A stretch of DNA of 64,000 bases, taken from Luteibacter yeojuensis. Lineage in GTDB: Bacteria > Pseudomonadota > Gammaproteobacteria > Xanthomonadales > Rhodanobacteraceae. The position numbers and the translations under genes were made by a program. Every line of letters begins with the position of its first letter. The first letter of the stretch is position 1. Below the pieces are notes generated by a model, which saw nothing but the letters and a program-made list of their open reading frames with translations, made no database searches and was not told where the DNA came from. This document shows, piece after piece, positions 50,211 to 58,873 of this stretch. The stretch lies in NCBI RefSeq assembly GCF_000964085.1, contig NZ_JZRB01000030.1, positions 79,622-143,621 of the forward strand, read 5' to 3'.

Positions 50211-51608
50211 ATGAATGCCCAGCACTTTGGGGAGCCGGTCACCGGCAAGACGGTCAGCGCGCGCGTTTCTCCCGCCGGCGGCCTCGATATCCTTTCCCGT
50301 AACGAAGTGGCGCGCCTGCGCGATGCCAGCGGCTCGGGCCTGCACCAGCTGCTGCGCCGCTGCGCGCTGGCGGTGCTCACCTCGGGCAACCTCTCGGACG
50401 ACCCGGGCTCGATGTTCGAGCAATACCCCGATTTCGATATCCAGGTGCTGCAGGAAGACCGTGGCATCAAGATCGAACTGAAGAACGCCCCCGAGCAGGC
50501 GTTCGTCGATGGCCGCCTCATCCGCGGCATCAACGAGCTGCTGGTGGCCGTGGTGCGCGATATCGTCTACGTGTCGGCGCAGCTGGAAGCCGGTGCGTTC
50601 GACCTCGACGACAGCGTCGGCATCACGCATGCCGTGTTCGAGATCCTGCGCAACTCGCGCATCCTGCGCCCGCAGGTGGACCCGAACCTGGTGGTGTGCT
50701 GGGGTGGCCATTCCATCTCGCGCGATGAGTACGAATACACCAAGCGCGTGGGCTACCAGCTCGGCCTGCGCAGCATGGATATCTGCACGGGCTGCGGCCC
50801 GGGCGCCATGAAGGGCCCGATGAAGGGCGCCACCATCGCCCACGCCAAGCAGCGCCGCAAGGGCAACCGCTACATCGGCGTGACCGAGCCGGGCATCATC
50901 GCGGCGGAATCGCCGAACCCGATCGTGAACAACCTCGTGATCATGCCGGACATCGAGAAGCGCCTCGAGGCATTCGTCCGCCTTGGCCACGGCATCATCG
51001 TCTTTCCCGGCGGCGTCGGCACGGCGGAGGAAATCCTCTACATGCTCGGCATCCTGCTGATGCCGAAGAACAAGGGCATCCCGTTCCCGCTCATCTTCAC
51101 CGGCCCGCGCAACTCGGCCGCGTACTTCGAGCAGATCGACCGCTTCCTGCGGCTGTGCCTGGGTGATTCGGTGGCCGAGCACTACAAGATCATCATCGAC
51201 GACCCGGCCGCCGTGGCGCACGCCATGGTGTCGGGCATCGACAAGGTGCGCAACCACCGCCTGGACAACAAGGACGCCTTCTTCTTCAACTGGGCGCTCG
51301 AGATCCCGCTGCCGTTCCAGCAGCCGTTCCCGCCGACGCACAACGCCATGTCGGGCCTGGCCCTGCATCGCGACCGCCCGCGCCACGAGCTGGCGGCCGA
51401 CCTGCGCCGTGCCTTCTCGGGCATCGTCGCCGGCAACGTCAAGCCCGAGGGCGTCCGCGCCATCGCCGAGCACGGCCCGTTCGTCATCGACGGCGAGCCG
51501 GAGATCATGCGCGCCCTCGACGACCTGCTGAAGGCCTTCGTGGCCCAGCACCGCATGAAGCTCCCGGGCGGCACCGCCTACGAGCCCTGCTACGTCGTCC
51601 GTACGTGA
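50211..51608 (+). CDS. ppnN: Pyrimidine/purine nucleotide 5'-monophosphate nucleosidase PpnN (LOG family)
   Basis: 465 aa, the size of PpnN/YgdH. The LOG core has CTGCGPGAMKGPMKGATIAHAKQRR and FPGGVGTAEEILYMLGIL (the PGGxGTxxE active-site motif). The N-terminal (~130 aa) and C-terminal extensions match PpnN, whose hydrolysis of nucleoside monophosphates to base and ribose-5-phosphate is stimulated by (p)ppGpp in E. coli. No usual Shine-Dalgarno is obvious (AAGGACATGTAAGTCA lies 12 bp upstream). Confidence 0.92.
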   Translation: MNAQHFGEPVTGKTVSARVSPAGGLDILSRNEVARLRDASGSGLHQLLRRCALAVLTSGNLSDDPGSMFEQYPDFDIQVLQEDRGIKIELKNAPEQAFVDGRLIRGINELLVAVVRDIVYVSAQLEAGAFDLDDSVGITHAVFEILRNSRILRPQVDPNLVVCWGGHSISRDEYEYTKRVGYQLGLRSMDICTGCGPGAMKGPMKGATIAHAKQRRKGNRYIGVTEPGIIAAESPNPIVNNLVIMPDIEKRLEAFVRLGHGIIVFPGGVGTAEEILYMLGILLMPKNKGIPFPLIFTGPRNSAAYFEQIDRFLRLCLGDSVAEHYKIIIDDPAAVAHAMVSGIDKVRNHRLDNKDAFFFNWALEIPLPFQQPFPPTHNAMSGLALHRDRPRHELAADLRRAFSGIVAGNVKPEGVRAIAEHGPFVIDGEPEIMRALDDLLKAFVAQHRMKLPGGTAYEPCYVVRT

Positions 51609-51749
51609 TCCACGCGGCGGGGCGGCGCCATGCCGCCCCGCCTGCCGCCGGCTGAACCGTCAACCGCGGCCGACGCCGGGCATCACAGGCCCTAGACGGC
51701 CCTCCGCGCAACGATGCGTCTACCTTTCGCGCAACGCCAGGAGACGCCC

Positions 51750-51905
51750 ATGCTTGTCACCATCCTTCTCGTCGTCCTGCTCCTTGCCCTCATCGGTGGC
51801 CTGCCGACCTGGGGCTATTCGCGCTCGTGGGGCTACGGCCCGAGCGGCGGCATCGGCGTGATCCTCGCCATCATCCTGGTCTGCTGGCTGCTCGGCGTTT
51901 TCTGA
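51750..51905 (+). CDS. DUF3309 small membrane protein
   Basis: 51 aa from the ATG at 51750, with CAGGAG 6 bp upstream. Two hydrophobic stretches flank a GLPTWGYSRSWGYGPSGGIG turn, the DUF3309 pattern of small ~50-residue membrane proteins of unknown role. It is followed 2 bp later by a tiny Pro-rich frame and then the mpg-type glycosylase gene. Confidence 0.85.
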   Translation: MLVTILLVVLLLALIGGLPTWGYSRSWGYGPSGGIGVILAIILVCWLLGVF

Positions 51906-51907
51906 AC

Positions 51908-52042
51908 ATGCCGCGGCCGCACCGCCCCGTGCCGGATACCGACCTGCCGCCTCCCGGCACCTCACCGCCGCCGTTCGACCACGACCCGGTCGAGCGGCGT
52001 GGCCCGGAGCCGGACTCCGATGGCGAGCAGCCTGAAACCTGA
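51908..52042 (+). CDS. Small proline-rich hypothetical protein, 44 aa
   Basis: 44 aa (MPRPHRPVPDTDLPPPGTSP ... ), nine prolines in the first twenty residues and an acidic C-terminus. No RBS of note. Support comes only from position: it starts 2 bp after the DUF3309 stop and its TGA shares one base with the next gene's ATG (TGATG at 52040-52044), as in translationally coupled genes. It may be a leader for translation of the glycosylase, or not expressed. Confidence 0.4.
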   Translation: MPRPHRPVPDTDLPPPGTSPPPFDHDPVERRGPEPDSDGEQPET

Positions 52043-52647
52043 TGGGGCATCGCAGGCCGACCTGGCCGGGTGATATCGTGCCGCGGCCGTTTTACCAGCG
52101 CGATCCGCGCGTGGTCGGCCCCGAGCTTCTGAACAAGGTCCTGGCCTGCGCGGATGGCCGCGCAGGCCGCATCGTCGAGGTGGAAGCCTACGTTGGTGCC
52201 ATCGACCCCGCGGCCCACACCTTTCGCGGCAAGACGAAGCGCAACGCGGTGATGTTCGGGCCGCCGGGGCATATGTATGTGTACTTCACCTATGGCATGC
52301 ACTGGTGCTGCAACACCGTGTGCGGCGACGACGGGGAGGGCAGTGGCGTGCTGATCCGCGCCCTCGAGCCGATCGCCGGGCTCGATGCGATGCGCACGGC
52401 GCGGCCCCGCGTGCGGCGTGACCGGGAGTTATGCAGTGGGCCGGCGCGGCTGACACAGGCGCTGGGCATCACCGGGGAGCAGAACGGCATCGACCTGGTG
52501 CGGGCCCGCGACGGCTATACCGTGCTCGATGACGGCATGCCGCCGCCGGAAAACGTGCCTGAGTCAGCGCGCATCGGCATCCGCGAAGGCACTGACCTGC
52601 TATGGCGATGGTTCGTCGCGGGCAATACGAACGTGTCGAAGCCCTGA
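52042..52647 (+). CDS. mpg: DNA-3-methyladenine glycosylase (AAG/MPG type)
   Basis: 201 aa. Motifs: GRIVEVEAYVGAIDPAAHTFRGKTKRNAVMFGPPGHMYVYFTYGMHWCCN, where the first Glu/Asp pair holds the catalytic Glu of the AAG fold, and VLIRALEPIAGLDAM, SGPARLTQALGI. It excises alkylated purines such as 3-methyladenine in base-excision repair. Start overlaps the upstream small ORF by 1 bp. Convergent with the serine hydrolase gene 3 bp away. Confidence 0.93.
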   Translation: MGHRRPTWPGDIVPRPFYQRDPRVVGPELLNKVLACADGRAGRIVEVEAYVGAIDPAAHTFRGKTKRNAVMFGPPGHMYVYFTYGMHWCCNTVCGDDGEGSGVLIRALEPIAGLDAMRTARPRVRRDRELCSGPARLTQALGITGEQNGIDLVRARDGYTVLDDGMPPPENVPESARIGIREGTDLLWRWFVAGNTNVSKP

Positions 52648-52650
52648 TCC

Positions 52651-53787
52651 TCAGGGTGCCTTCGTCGCCTGCGCTTCCGCGGCGATGGCGAGCTTCTTCA
52701 ATGCACTTTCGGTGCCCTTGCACGTGTCGTTGGCAAGCAGCGCGTAGCCGTGGTGGCTCGCCGGGAACAGCACGACCTGGCTCGAGCTGCCGAAGCTGCC
52801 GCCACCATGCGAGGTCACGTGTTTTCCATTGATCGTTTCGACGTGCCAAGCCATCGCCACGTCTTCGCCGTCGCCATGGACCAGCGGCTGGTGCGAGAGC
52901 GCCACGACCGCATCGTTGCCATCGAGCTGCCAGCGCACGTACTTCGCGAGGTCGGCCGGCGTGGACCACAGGCCCCAGGCGGCGCCGGCATTCGCGGGGT
53001 GCCCCGGTGCTGGTGTGCCGAACATGTCGTATCCGGTGACGCGGCGCGCGCGTTGCGCGGGTGAAGGCGCCAGCGTGGTCGAGGCCATGCCTAGCGGCGA
53101 AAGGATGCGTTGTTGCAGCAACACGTCGTAACGGATGCCGTACACGTGCTCGAGGCCGGCGCCGATGAGCTGGAAGCCTGCGTTGGAATAACGTTCTTCC
53201 GCGCCCGGCGTGCTACGCAACGTGGTGGCGTGCAGGTCACGGAGGAAAGCCTTCTCGTCGCGCCCCTTGTTCAATGCGATCAGTTGGACGGGCAGGGTGC
53301 GGGGATTCTTCGCGTCGAAGATCGCATCGCTGTCAGGGATATCGCGTGGCATGCCTGAGCGGTGCGTCAGCAGCGTGCTTAGGGTCACGGCGTGGCCGTC
53401 TTTCGCCAGGTTCGGATACGAACCCTCGAGGTACTCGCGGAAGTCGGTGACGAGGGCCATCTTGCCTTCGTGCACGGCGTACGCCGCCAGCGATGCGGTG
53501 AAGCTCTTGGTGACAGAGGCGATCTCATAGAGGCTGTCCGGTTTTGGAAGCGAGCGCCTCGCGCGATCGGCGTAGCCGTAGCCATAGACACGCGTACCTT
53601 CCGGCGTCACGGCCGCGACGGAAAGGCCGGCATGGCAGGTTTCGGCAAAATAGGTGGATGCCGCGGCGTCGATCGCCTTGTCGAGGGCGGTATGGCGTGG
53701 GTTGTCCGTGGGCGGCGAGGCTGCCGTGGCCGGGCCCAGTGGCGACAGTGTGGTGACGAAAAGCAGGATCAGGTGGCGACGGACCAT
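52651..53787 (-). CDS. Serine hydrolase, class C beta-lactamase-like (secreted)
   Basis: 378 aa. Signal peptide MVRRHLILLFVTTLSPLGPATA. Catalytic Ser91-x2-Lys94 (EIASVTKSF), Tyr200-Ser201-Asn202 (RYSNAGF) and His327-Gly-Gly replacing the KTG motif (TSHGGGSFG). These are class C beta-lactamase/DD-peptidase/esterase-like enzymes. HGG instead of KTG is common in the esterase or peptidase relatives and makes true beta-lactamase activity uncertain. Divergent from the small secreted-protein genes with ~170 bp between. Confidence 0.9.
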   Translation of the reverse strand: MVRRHLILLFVTTLSPLGPATAASPPTDNPRHTALDKAIDAAASTYFAETCHAGLSVAAVTPEGTRVYGYGYADRARRSLPKPDSLYEIASVTKSFTASLAAYAVHEGKMALVTDFREYLEGSYPNLAKDGHAVTLSTLLTHRSGMPRDIPDSDAIFDAKNPRTLPVQLIALNKGRDEKAFLRDLHATTLRSTPGAEERYSNAGFQLIGAGLEHVYGIRYDVLLQQRILSPLGMASTTLAPSPAQRARRVTGYDMFGTPAPGHPANAGAAWGLWSTPADLAKYVRWQLDGNDAVVALSHQPLVHGDGEDVAMAWHVETINGKHVTSHGGGSFGSSSQVVLFPASHHGYALLANDTCKGTESALKKLAIAAEAQATKAP

Positions 53788-53956
53788 GGAGTGCTCCCGG
53801 GCTAGTCGAAGGCAATCTAGGCGCGAAGCGAGGCGTTGTCATGTGCGCCGCACCCATGCCGTTCGCTGAATGCCAAGGAGTGGGTGGGGTCTTCCGCAAC
53901 TTGCTGCGGACAGGAGGCCGGGGTTAGGCTCTCCCGCACATGACAAGGAGATACGC

Positions 53957-54229
53957 ATGAAGCGAATCATCGTCGGGCTGCTGCTTGCAGCCCTGGCCGT
54001 TCCCGCGTTCGCATCGGACACCTGGCGCGTCAACTCGCAAGTGGTGAGCACAGGTGACAGCGAAGGTCGCCTTCGCCAGGTTGCTGGCAAGCCTGATCGC
54101 GAAACGCCCATGGAGACCTCGCGCGGCGGCCTGCAGGGCTACCGGCTGGAGTACTTCAAGGATGGGAAGAGCGTACAGGTGGAAGTGGTCAATGGGCGCG
54201 TGACGGCCATTACGCAACTCGACAGCTGA
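53957..54229 (+). CDS. Small secreted protein resembling DUF2845
   Basis: 90 aa. AAGGAG RBS 7 bp upstream. Signal peptide MKRIIVGLLLAALAVPAFA, then WRVNSQVVSTGDSEGRLRQVAGKPDRETP and GYRLEYFKDGKSVQVEVVNGRVTAI. The 'G-S/D-x2-G/A-x-L-x2-x-GKP' segment is of the DUF2845/SmpA-like type seen in small periplasmic proteins, often involved in envelope assembly by analogy only. No cysteines. Confidence 0.75.
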   Translation: MKRIIVGLLLAALAVPAFASDTWRVNSQVVSTGDSEGRLRQVAGKPDRETPMETSRGGLQGYRLEYFKDGKSVQVEVVNGRVTAITQLDS

Positions 54230-54252
54230 TCCTTGCCAGTGAGGGCACCGCG

Positions 54253-54600
54253 ATGCGCCTTCCCGTATTGGCTTGTGTTTTCCTCGGCCTGGCCCCGCTG
54301 ACGGCGTGGTCGGCCGAAGGCAAGCCTCCCATGTTCGACGGCCTCACGACCACGAAAAGCGCCGATGACTACGTGGCCTGCGTAACGCAGGCCTACGCGA
54401 AGCGATGGCCGGGTACGAGCGCGACGACATTCCCCGATGGCCACCGGGTGCTCATTGCATCCGCTAAGGATGGGCCGGCCCAGGGTGAAATGAGCGTGGC
54501 TAACGCCGTGGACGGCAAGAGCCTGGTGACCCTTCGCGGAGCCGGGCTGTCGCTCAGGACACAGCACGATATGAGTGTGCTGATGCAGCAGTGCCGCTAA
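54253..54600 (+). CDS. Hypothetical secreted protein, 115 aa
   Basis: Signal peptide MRLPVLACVFLGLAPLTAWS, then ~95 residues including two cysteines (VACVTQAY and MQQCR, the latter near the C-terminus) that could form a disulfide. Not recognised. Same direction and 23 bp after the preceding small secreted gene, with which it is probably co-transcribed. RBS is weak (GAGGGC). Confidence 0.65.
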   Translation: MRLPVLACVFLGLAPLTAWSAEGKPPMFDGLTTTKSADDYVACVTQAYAKRWPGTSATTFPDGHRVLIASAKDGPAQGEMSVANAVDGKSLVTLRGAGLSLRTQHDMSVLMQQCR

Positions 54601-54602
54601 GG

Positions 54603-54785
54603 TCAGGTCTTATTGGCACGGCGATCGGCAACACGCTCGCGTACAAGACGGCGGTTGACGCGCAGGATGCGCTGCAGCTCGTCCGTCAGGACGTCACGGG
54701 CGGGCTTGAAGAGCGCCAGTTCGGCTTCGGTCAGGTCGTGCCGAACCTCGCCGTCCCGCGTGGTAAGCGGCCTAGTATTTTTCAT
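54603..54785 (-). CDS. brnA: BrnA-type antitoxin
   Basis: 60 aa from the ATG at 54785, giving a start that overlaps the toxin stop by 14 bp. Sequence MKNTRPLTTRDGEVRHDLTE ... RILRVNRRLVRERVADRR, with a basic C-terminal half. It is divergent from many BrnA members, but the position immediately after a BrnT gene and the size are typical. BrnA autorepresses the operon through a DNA-binding ribbon-helix-helix. That domain is only weakly visible here. Confidence 0.7.
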   Translation of the reverse strand: MKNTRPLTTRDGEVRHDLTEAELALFKPARDVLTDELQRILRVNRRLVRERVADRRANKT

Positions 54786-55038
54786 AGCGTCGTACCTCGC
54801 GTTTATTGGCTTTGCGAAAACTGATAACTCGGATTCCGCTGGGTTTGGGTGCAAACACAACCACGTGAACGCGTTCGCCCAGAAGGCCTAGCGCGACGAG
54901 TCGCTCTTCGCCGTAGTCGGCACGCGTGTCCGATTGTACGAGCGCGGAAGAGAAATCAAATTGGGCAACCCTCTCAAACGAGAGCCCGCGTTCGCGAATG
55001 TTCCGGCCCTGCTTGGCCTCGTCGTACCAGATCTCCAT
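54772..55038 (-). CDS. brnT: BrnT-family ribonuclease toxin
   Basis: 88 aa. MEIWYDEAKQGRNIRERGLSFERVAQFDFSSALVQSDTRADYGEERLVALGLLGERVHVVVFAP followed by IRVISFRKANKREVRRY matches BrnT: W/FDxxKxxxNxxKHG/RGLSFE start, the D..YGEER.VALG centre and the R(K/R)AxxxExxxYE C-terminus. BrnT is a RelE-like ribosome-independent RNase that arrests growth. Overlaps brnA by 14 bp (toxin first, as usual). Confidence 0.88.
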   Translation of the reverse strand: MEIWYDEAKQGRNIRERGLSFERVAQFDFSSALVQSDTRADYGEERLVALGLLGERVHVVVFAPKPSGIRVISFRKANKREVRRYEKY

Positions 55039-55095
55039 GCCGCCATCCTAGGGACAGGGCAGTCGGTCTGTATGTCGGCCTCCGCCGGCACTTCA

Positions 55096-55122
55096 TGTAG
55101 GCGGCGGCCTTCAGCCGCCGGG
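55096..55122. repeat. GC hairpin of the repeat type TGTAGGCGGCGG
   Basis: GGCGGC (55100-55105) pairs with GCCGCC (55114-55119) across GGCCTTCA after TGTAG. It shares the TGTAGG start with the REP arms but a different body. It lies between brnT and the pseudouridine synthase. Confidence 0.5.
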
Positions 55123-55133
55123 GAGACTCGGCC

Positions 55134-55844
55134 TTAGAACCGATCACTCGACGCGAGGTACCGCCACTGCCCCGGCTCCATCCGCCCCATGGGGATGCGG
55201 CCCATGCGGATACGCTTCATCCCGAGGACCTCGAGGCCGACCGCTTCGCACATGCGCAGCACGGTCTCGGGCGAGATGCGCTTCATGGCGAAGCGCAGCC
55301 TGGCTTCGCTTTGCCAGCTGACCTTGATCGGCGGCAGGGCGTAGTGGTCGAAGACCAGCCCGTGGTTGAGCAGCGCCAGGTTCGCGGGCGAGAGCGTGCC
55401 AGCCGTTTCGACGACGAGTTCCTGCTCGATACGCTCGAGATCTTCGTCGAGCCGGCGCTTCACGCGCCAGTCTTGGCTGAAGACGATAAAGCCGCTGGCC
55501 ATGTCGGGAAGCGACAGCGCCAGGTCGAGCCGTGCGAAATGACGGTGCAGCAAGCGCACGCCGGAAGCGTCGTCCGCGAAGTGGTTTTCCGTCCGGATGA
55601 GCGACCGGGCCTCGGTGGCCGGCATGCCCGCGGGCTTGTACAGCACCATGGATGCCGGCTCGGGCGGGGTAAGCTTCGCCGCCGGGTCGATCTCGATGCG
55701 CTGGTCGGCCACCTTGAACTGCGGCTGCTCGACGACGACGCCATCGACGCGGACCCAGCCGCCTTCGATGTACATATCCGCCTCGCGCCGCGAGCAGGGC
55801 ACCATGGCGGCGATGCGTTTGGCGAGGCGCTCGGGTTCGGTCAT
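55134..55844 (-). CDS. Pseudouridine synthase of RsuA/RluF type with an atypical catalytic motif
   Basis: 236 aa. N-terminal S4-like RNA-binding domain (RLAKRIAAMVPCSRREADMYIEGGWVRVDGVV), then a PseudoU_synth domain with MVLYKPAGMPATE, and an ending close to the RluF/RluB group (AVGLEVLGMKRIRMGRIPMGRMEPGQWRYL). The catalytic motif is normally RLDxxTxGL. Here the RLD is kept (HFARLD) but the following residues are LALSLPDMASGFIVFSQD, longer and lacking the Thr. Activity may be modified or the enzyme may act on an unusual site. The upstream tRNA-Val terminator separates it from the tRNA. Confidence 0.82.
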   Translation of the reverse strand: MTEPERLAKRIAAMVPCSRREADMYIEGGWVRVDGVVVEQPQFKVADQRIEIDPAAKLTPPEPASMVLYKPAGMPATEARSLIRTENHFADDASGVRLLHRHFARLDLALSLPDMASGFIVFSQDWRVKRRLDEDLERIEQELVVETAGTLSPANLALLNHGLVFDHYALPPIKVSWQSEARLRFAMKRISPETVLRMCEAVGLEVLGMKRIRMGRIPMGRMEPGQWRYLASSDRF

Positions 55845-55858
55845 CGGCGTGGCCCAAT

Positions 55859-55882
55859 AAAAAAGGAGCCTGGCGGCTCCTT
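55859..55882 (-). terminator. Terminator of the tRNA-Val gene
   Basis: On the minus strand AAGGAGCC pairs with GGCTCCTT around GCCA (stem arms 55863-55870 and 55875-55882), followed by a six-T run from the A run at 55859-55864. Confidence 0.85.
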
Positions 55883-55917
55883 AGTCGTGTCTTCGTGCCA
55901 CTCCCTGGTGAGGAAAG

Positions 55918-55992
55918 TGGTGGGCGGTACAAGGATCGAACTTGTGACCCCTACCATGTCAAGGTAGTGCTCTACCGCTGAGCTAACCGCCC
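55918..55992 (-). tRNA. tRNA-Val (anticodon GAC)
   Basis: The 75-nt minus-strand product GGGCGGTTAGCTCAGCGGTA ... ends ACCGCCC-A-CCA. The seven-base-pair acceptor stem is perfect. The anticodon loop is TTGACAT, giving GAC (valine). T-arm GGTTCGA-like (AAGTTCGATCCTT) and D-loop GCGGTA are normal. The 3' CCA is encoded. Confidence 0.97.
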
Positions 55993-56070
55993 GAAGAGCT
56001 GCGCAGTTTACCGATGCCAGCCGGCCGACGCAAGGGGCCCCGGGAAATTCATGCCCGGGCGGCCCGTGGC

Positions 56071-58092
56071 CTAGCGCAGCGCCCGTTCGCGCAGGCGGTG
56101 GATCTCGTCGCGGACCTTGCCCGCCTCCTCGAATTCGAGGTTCTGGGCGTGCTTGTACATCCGGGCCTCGAGCTTCTTGATCATCGTGCCCACCTGCTCG
56201 GGGCTGAGGGCGCTGTAATCGGCCGCGGCCTCGGCCGCCTTCTTCGTCTCCTTGCCCTTCTTGCCCTTGCCGCGCGCGCCCACATCGGCGCGGGCGCCTT
56301 CCATGATGTCGGCGATGCGGCGGACCACGGTTTTCGGCGTGATGCCGTTGGCCGCGTTGTATTCGATCTGCTTCTCGCGGCGGCGCGCGGTTTCGTCCAT
56401 GGCATCCTTCATCGAGCCGGTGATCTCGTCGGCGTAAAGGATGGCCTTGCCGCGGATGTTGCGCGCCGCGCGGCCGATCGTCTGGATCAGCGAGCGGGTG
56501 GAACGCAGGAAGCCTTCCTTGTCGGCGTCCAGGATGGCGACGAGCGATACCTCGGGCATGTCCAGGCCCTCGCGCAGCAGGTTGATGCCCACCAGCACGT
56601 CGAATTCGCCCAGGCGCAGGTCGCGGATGATTTCCGTGCGCTCTACCGTCTCGATATCCGAATGCAGGTAGCGCACTTTCACGTCGTGCTCGGCGAGGTA
56701 ATCGGTGAGGTTCTCCGACATGCGCTTGGTGAGCGTCGTCACCAGCACGCGATCCCCCATGGCGATGCGCTTGCGGATCTCGCCGAGCAGGTCGTCGACC
56801 TGGGTGCGCACTGGGCGCACCTCCACTTCCGGGTCGATGAGGCCCGTGGGGCGCACCACCAGTTCCACGATGTTGTCGTCCGAGTGATCGAGCTCGTACT
56901 TCGCGGGCGTGGCCGAGACATAGATGGCACGCGGCGCGCGGCGCTCCCACTCCTCGAAGCGCAGCGGGCGGTTATCCATGGCCGAGGGCAGGCGGAAGCC
57001 GAATTCCACCAGGGTTTCCTTGCGCGAGCGGTCGCCCTTGTACATGGCGCCCAGCTGCGGCACCGTGACATGCGATTCATCGACCACCATCAGCGCATCG
57101 GGCGGCAGGTAGTCGAAGAGGGTGGGCGGCGGCTCGCCGGGGCCGCGCCGCGTCATGTGCCGCGAGTAGTTCTCGATGCCCTGGCAGAAGCCTACCTCGG
57201 CCATCATCTCCAGGTCGAAGCGCGTGCGTTGCTCAAGGCGCTGGGCTTCCACCAGCTTGTTGTCCTTGTAGAGCTGCTCCAGCCGCTCGGAGAGCTCCAC
57301 CTTGATGGTCTCCATGGCGTTGAGCACGCTCTGCCGCGTGGTGGCGTAGTGCGTCTTCGGGTACACGGTGTAGCGGGGCACCTTGCGCAGCACTTCGCCC
57401 GTCAGGGGGTCGAACAGCGAGAGGTTTTCCACGTCGCCGTCGAACAGTTCGATACGCAGCGCCTCGGCCTCGGATTCGGCCGGGAACACGTCGATGACCT
57501 CGCCGCGCACGCGGTACGAGCCGCGGCGCAGTTCCATCTCGTTGCGCGTGTACTGCAGCTCGGTGAGCTGGCGGATCAGCGCGCGCTGGTCGACATGGTC
57601 GCCGCGCGAGAGGATGAGGCGCAGGCTCATGTAGTCCTCCGGGTCGCCCAGGCCATAGATGGCCGACACGGTGGCGACGATCAGCGCATCCTTGCGCGAG
57701 AGCAGCGCCTTGGTGGCGGCCAGGCGCATCTGCTCGATGTGGTCGTTGATGCTCGAATCCTTCTCGATGAAGGTATCCGATGCCACCACATAGGCTTCCG
57801 GTTGGTAGTAGTCGTAGTAGCTGACGAAGTACTCCACCGCGTTGTTCGGGAAGAACTCCTTGAACTCGCCGTATAGCTGCGCGGCCAGCGTCTTGTTGGG
57901 CGCCAGCACGATGGTCGGCTTCTGCACCTTCTCGATCACGTTGGCGATGGTGAAGGTCTTGCCTGACCCGGTCACGCCCAGCAGGGTCTGGGCAGCCAGG
58001 CCGGCCTCGAAGCCCTCTGTCAGCCGGCGGATGGCCTCGGGCTGGTCGCCGGAGGGCTGGTACGGCGAGGCGAGCTGGAAACGATCAGTCAT
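56071..58092 (-). CDS. uvrB: Excinuclease ABC subunit B
   Basis: 673 aa, normal UvrB length. Walker [13 protein letters not shown] near residue 39; the beta-hairpin-containing segment [16 protein letters not shown] ([10 protein letters not shown] here); helicase motifs including [15 protein letters not shown] and QTIGRAARN; and a C-terminal UVR motif ([28 protein letters not shown]). Central damage-recognition protein of nucleotide excision repair. No LexA-type SOS box (CTGT-N8-ACAG) is apparent in the ~125 bp upstream. Confidence 0.97.
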   Translation of the reverse strand: MTDRFQLASPYQPSGDQPEAIRRLTEGFEAGLAAQTLLGVTGSGKTFTIANVIEKVQKPTIVLAPNKTLAAQLYGEFKEFFPNNAVEYFVSYYDYYQPEAYVVASDTFIEKDSSINDHIEQMRLAATKALLSRKDALIVATVSAIYGLGDPEDYMSLRLILSRGDHVDQRALIRQLTELQYTRNEMELRRGSYRVRGEVIDVFPAESEAEALRIELFDGDVENLSLFDPLTGEVLRKVPRYTVYPKTHYATTRQSVLNAMETIKVELSERLEQLYKDNKLVEAQRLEQRTRFDLEMMAEVGFCQGIENYSRHMTRRGPGEPPPTLFDYLPPDALMVVDESHVTVPQLGAMYKGDRSRKETLVEFGFRLPSAMDNRPLRFEEWERRAPRAIYVSATPAKYELDHSDDNIVELVVRPTGLIDPEVEVRPVRTQVDDLLGEIRKRIAMGDRVLVTTLTKRMSENLTDYLAEHDVKVRYLHSDIETVERTEIIRDLRLGEFDVLVGINLLREGLDMPEVSLVAILDADKEGFLRSTRSLIQTIGRAARNIRGKAILYADEITGSMKDAMDETARRREKQIEYNAANGITPKTVVRRIADIMEGARADVGARGKGKKGKETKKAAEAAADYSALSPEQVGTMIKKLEARMYKHAQNLEFEEAGKVRDEIHRLRERALR

Positions 58093-58217
58093 GGCTGACG
58101 ATATGCTGGCGAAAGGGTCGAGTTTAAAGGCGCTGCGCCTACACGGCGTGACGTCTTTGGACTACAGACCGGGTGGCCGGGCAAGGGCATGCTGCGGGCC
58201 ACGCACAAGGAATTGCC

Positions 58218-58742
58218 ATGCCCCGCCACCAGCGCGCTTTCACCCTCACCGAACTCGCCGTCACGCTCCTCATCGTCGCGCTGGCCAGCGCCATGGCGTA
58301 TCCCGCCATGGGCGACGCCATCGCCGCGCGCCGCGCGCGCCTGGCGGCCGATGCCCTGGCCGACGACCTCGCCTCCGCCCGCCGCTCGGCCATCGCGCGG
58401 GGCGGTGGCGTCGCGGTGTGCCCCTCGCCCGATGCCCGGCGCTGCGCCCCCGGCGCCCCCTGGCACCACGGCTGGCTGGTGGTCCACGGCACGGTGATCC
58501 TCGCGGCCCACGATGCCCTGCCGGCGCGGCTCGCCAGCAGCGCGCGGGGCGGCCGCGATCACATGCGCTTCGACGAGGCGGGCGCGTCGCTGGGCGATAA
58601 CACCACGGTGACCCTGTGTGTCCGGAAACGGCCGGCCACGGCCGAATCGGTGGTGCTCTCGGCGGCTGGCAAGGTCCGCCGGGAAACCGCTGGCGCGGCC
58701 GATGCGGCGGCCTGTGCCGCGGGGCATGGCGCTGTTCGTTAA
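58218..58742 (+). CDS. Orphan FimT/GspH-family pseudopilin
   Basis: 174 aa from the ATG at 58218 (AAGGA upstream). Prepilin-like MPRHQRA|FTLTELAVTLLIVALASAMAYP with Glu5 in the mature protein, and a GspH/FimT-like body with ARRSAIARGGGVAVC, a Cys pair and VTLCVRKRP. Two oddities: the residue before the cleavage site is Ala instead of Gly, and no minor pilin partner (fimU, pilV, pilW, pilX) or assembly gene is adjacent. It may feed the pilus encoded with pilA1/pilA2 in this window. Confidence 0.8.
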   Translation: MPRHQRAFTLTELAVTLLIVALASAMAYPAMGDAIAARRARLAADALADDLASARRSAIARGGGVAVCPSPDARRCAPGAPWHHGWLVVHGTVILAAHDALPARLASSARGGRDHMRFDEAGASLGDNTTVTLCVRKRPATAESVVLSAAGKVRRETAGAADAAACAAGHGAVR

Positions 58743-58789
58743 GAATGCTTGACAGCCCCCCGCCATATACACAAAATACGTGGCTCCCC

Positions 58790-58866
58790 GCCCGAATAGC
58801 TCAGCCGGTTAGAGCACTTGACTGTTAATCAGGGGGTCGTTGGTTCGAGTCCAACTTCGGGCGCCA
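58790..58866 (+). tRNA. tRNA-Asn (anticodon GTT)
   Basis: 77 nt, GCCCGAATAGCTCAGCCGGT ... TTCGGGC-G-CCA. Acceptor stem GCCCGAA/TTCGGGC is perfect. Anticodon loop CTGTTAA gives GTT (58824-58826). T-arm GGTTCGAGTCC is canonical. CCA is encoded. Confidence 0.97.
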
Positions 58867-58873
58867 GATTTTG

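Noticed and set aside
58093..58217. LexA (SOS) box upstream of uvrB
   Set aside because: No CTGT-N8-ACAG or close variant found in the upstream ~125 bp, so SOS control is not claimed.
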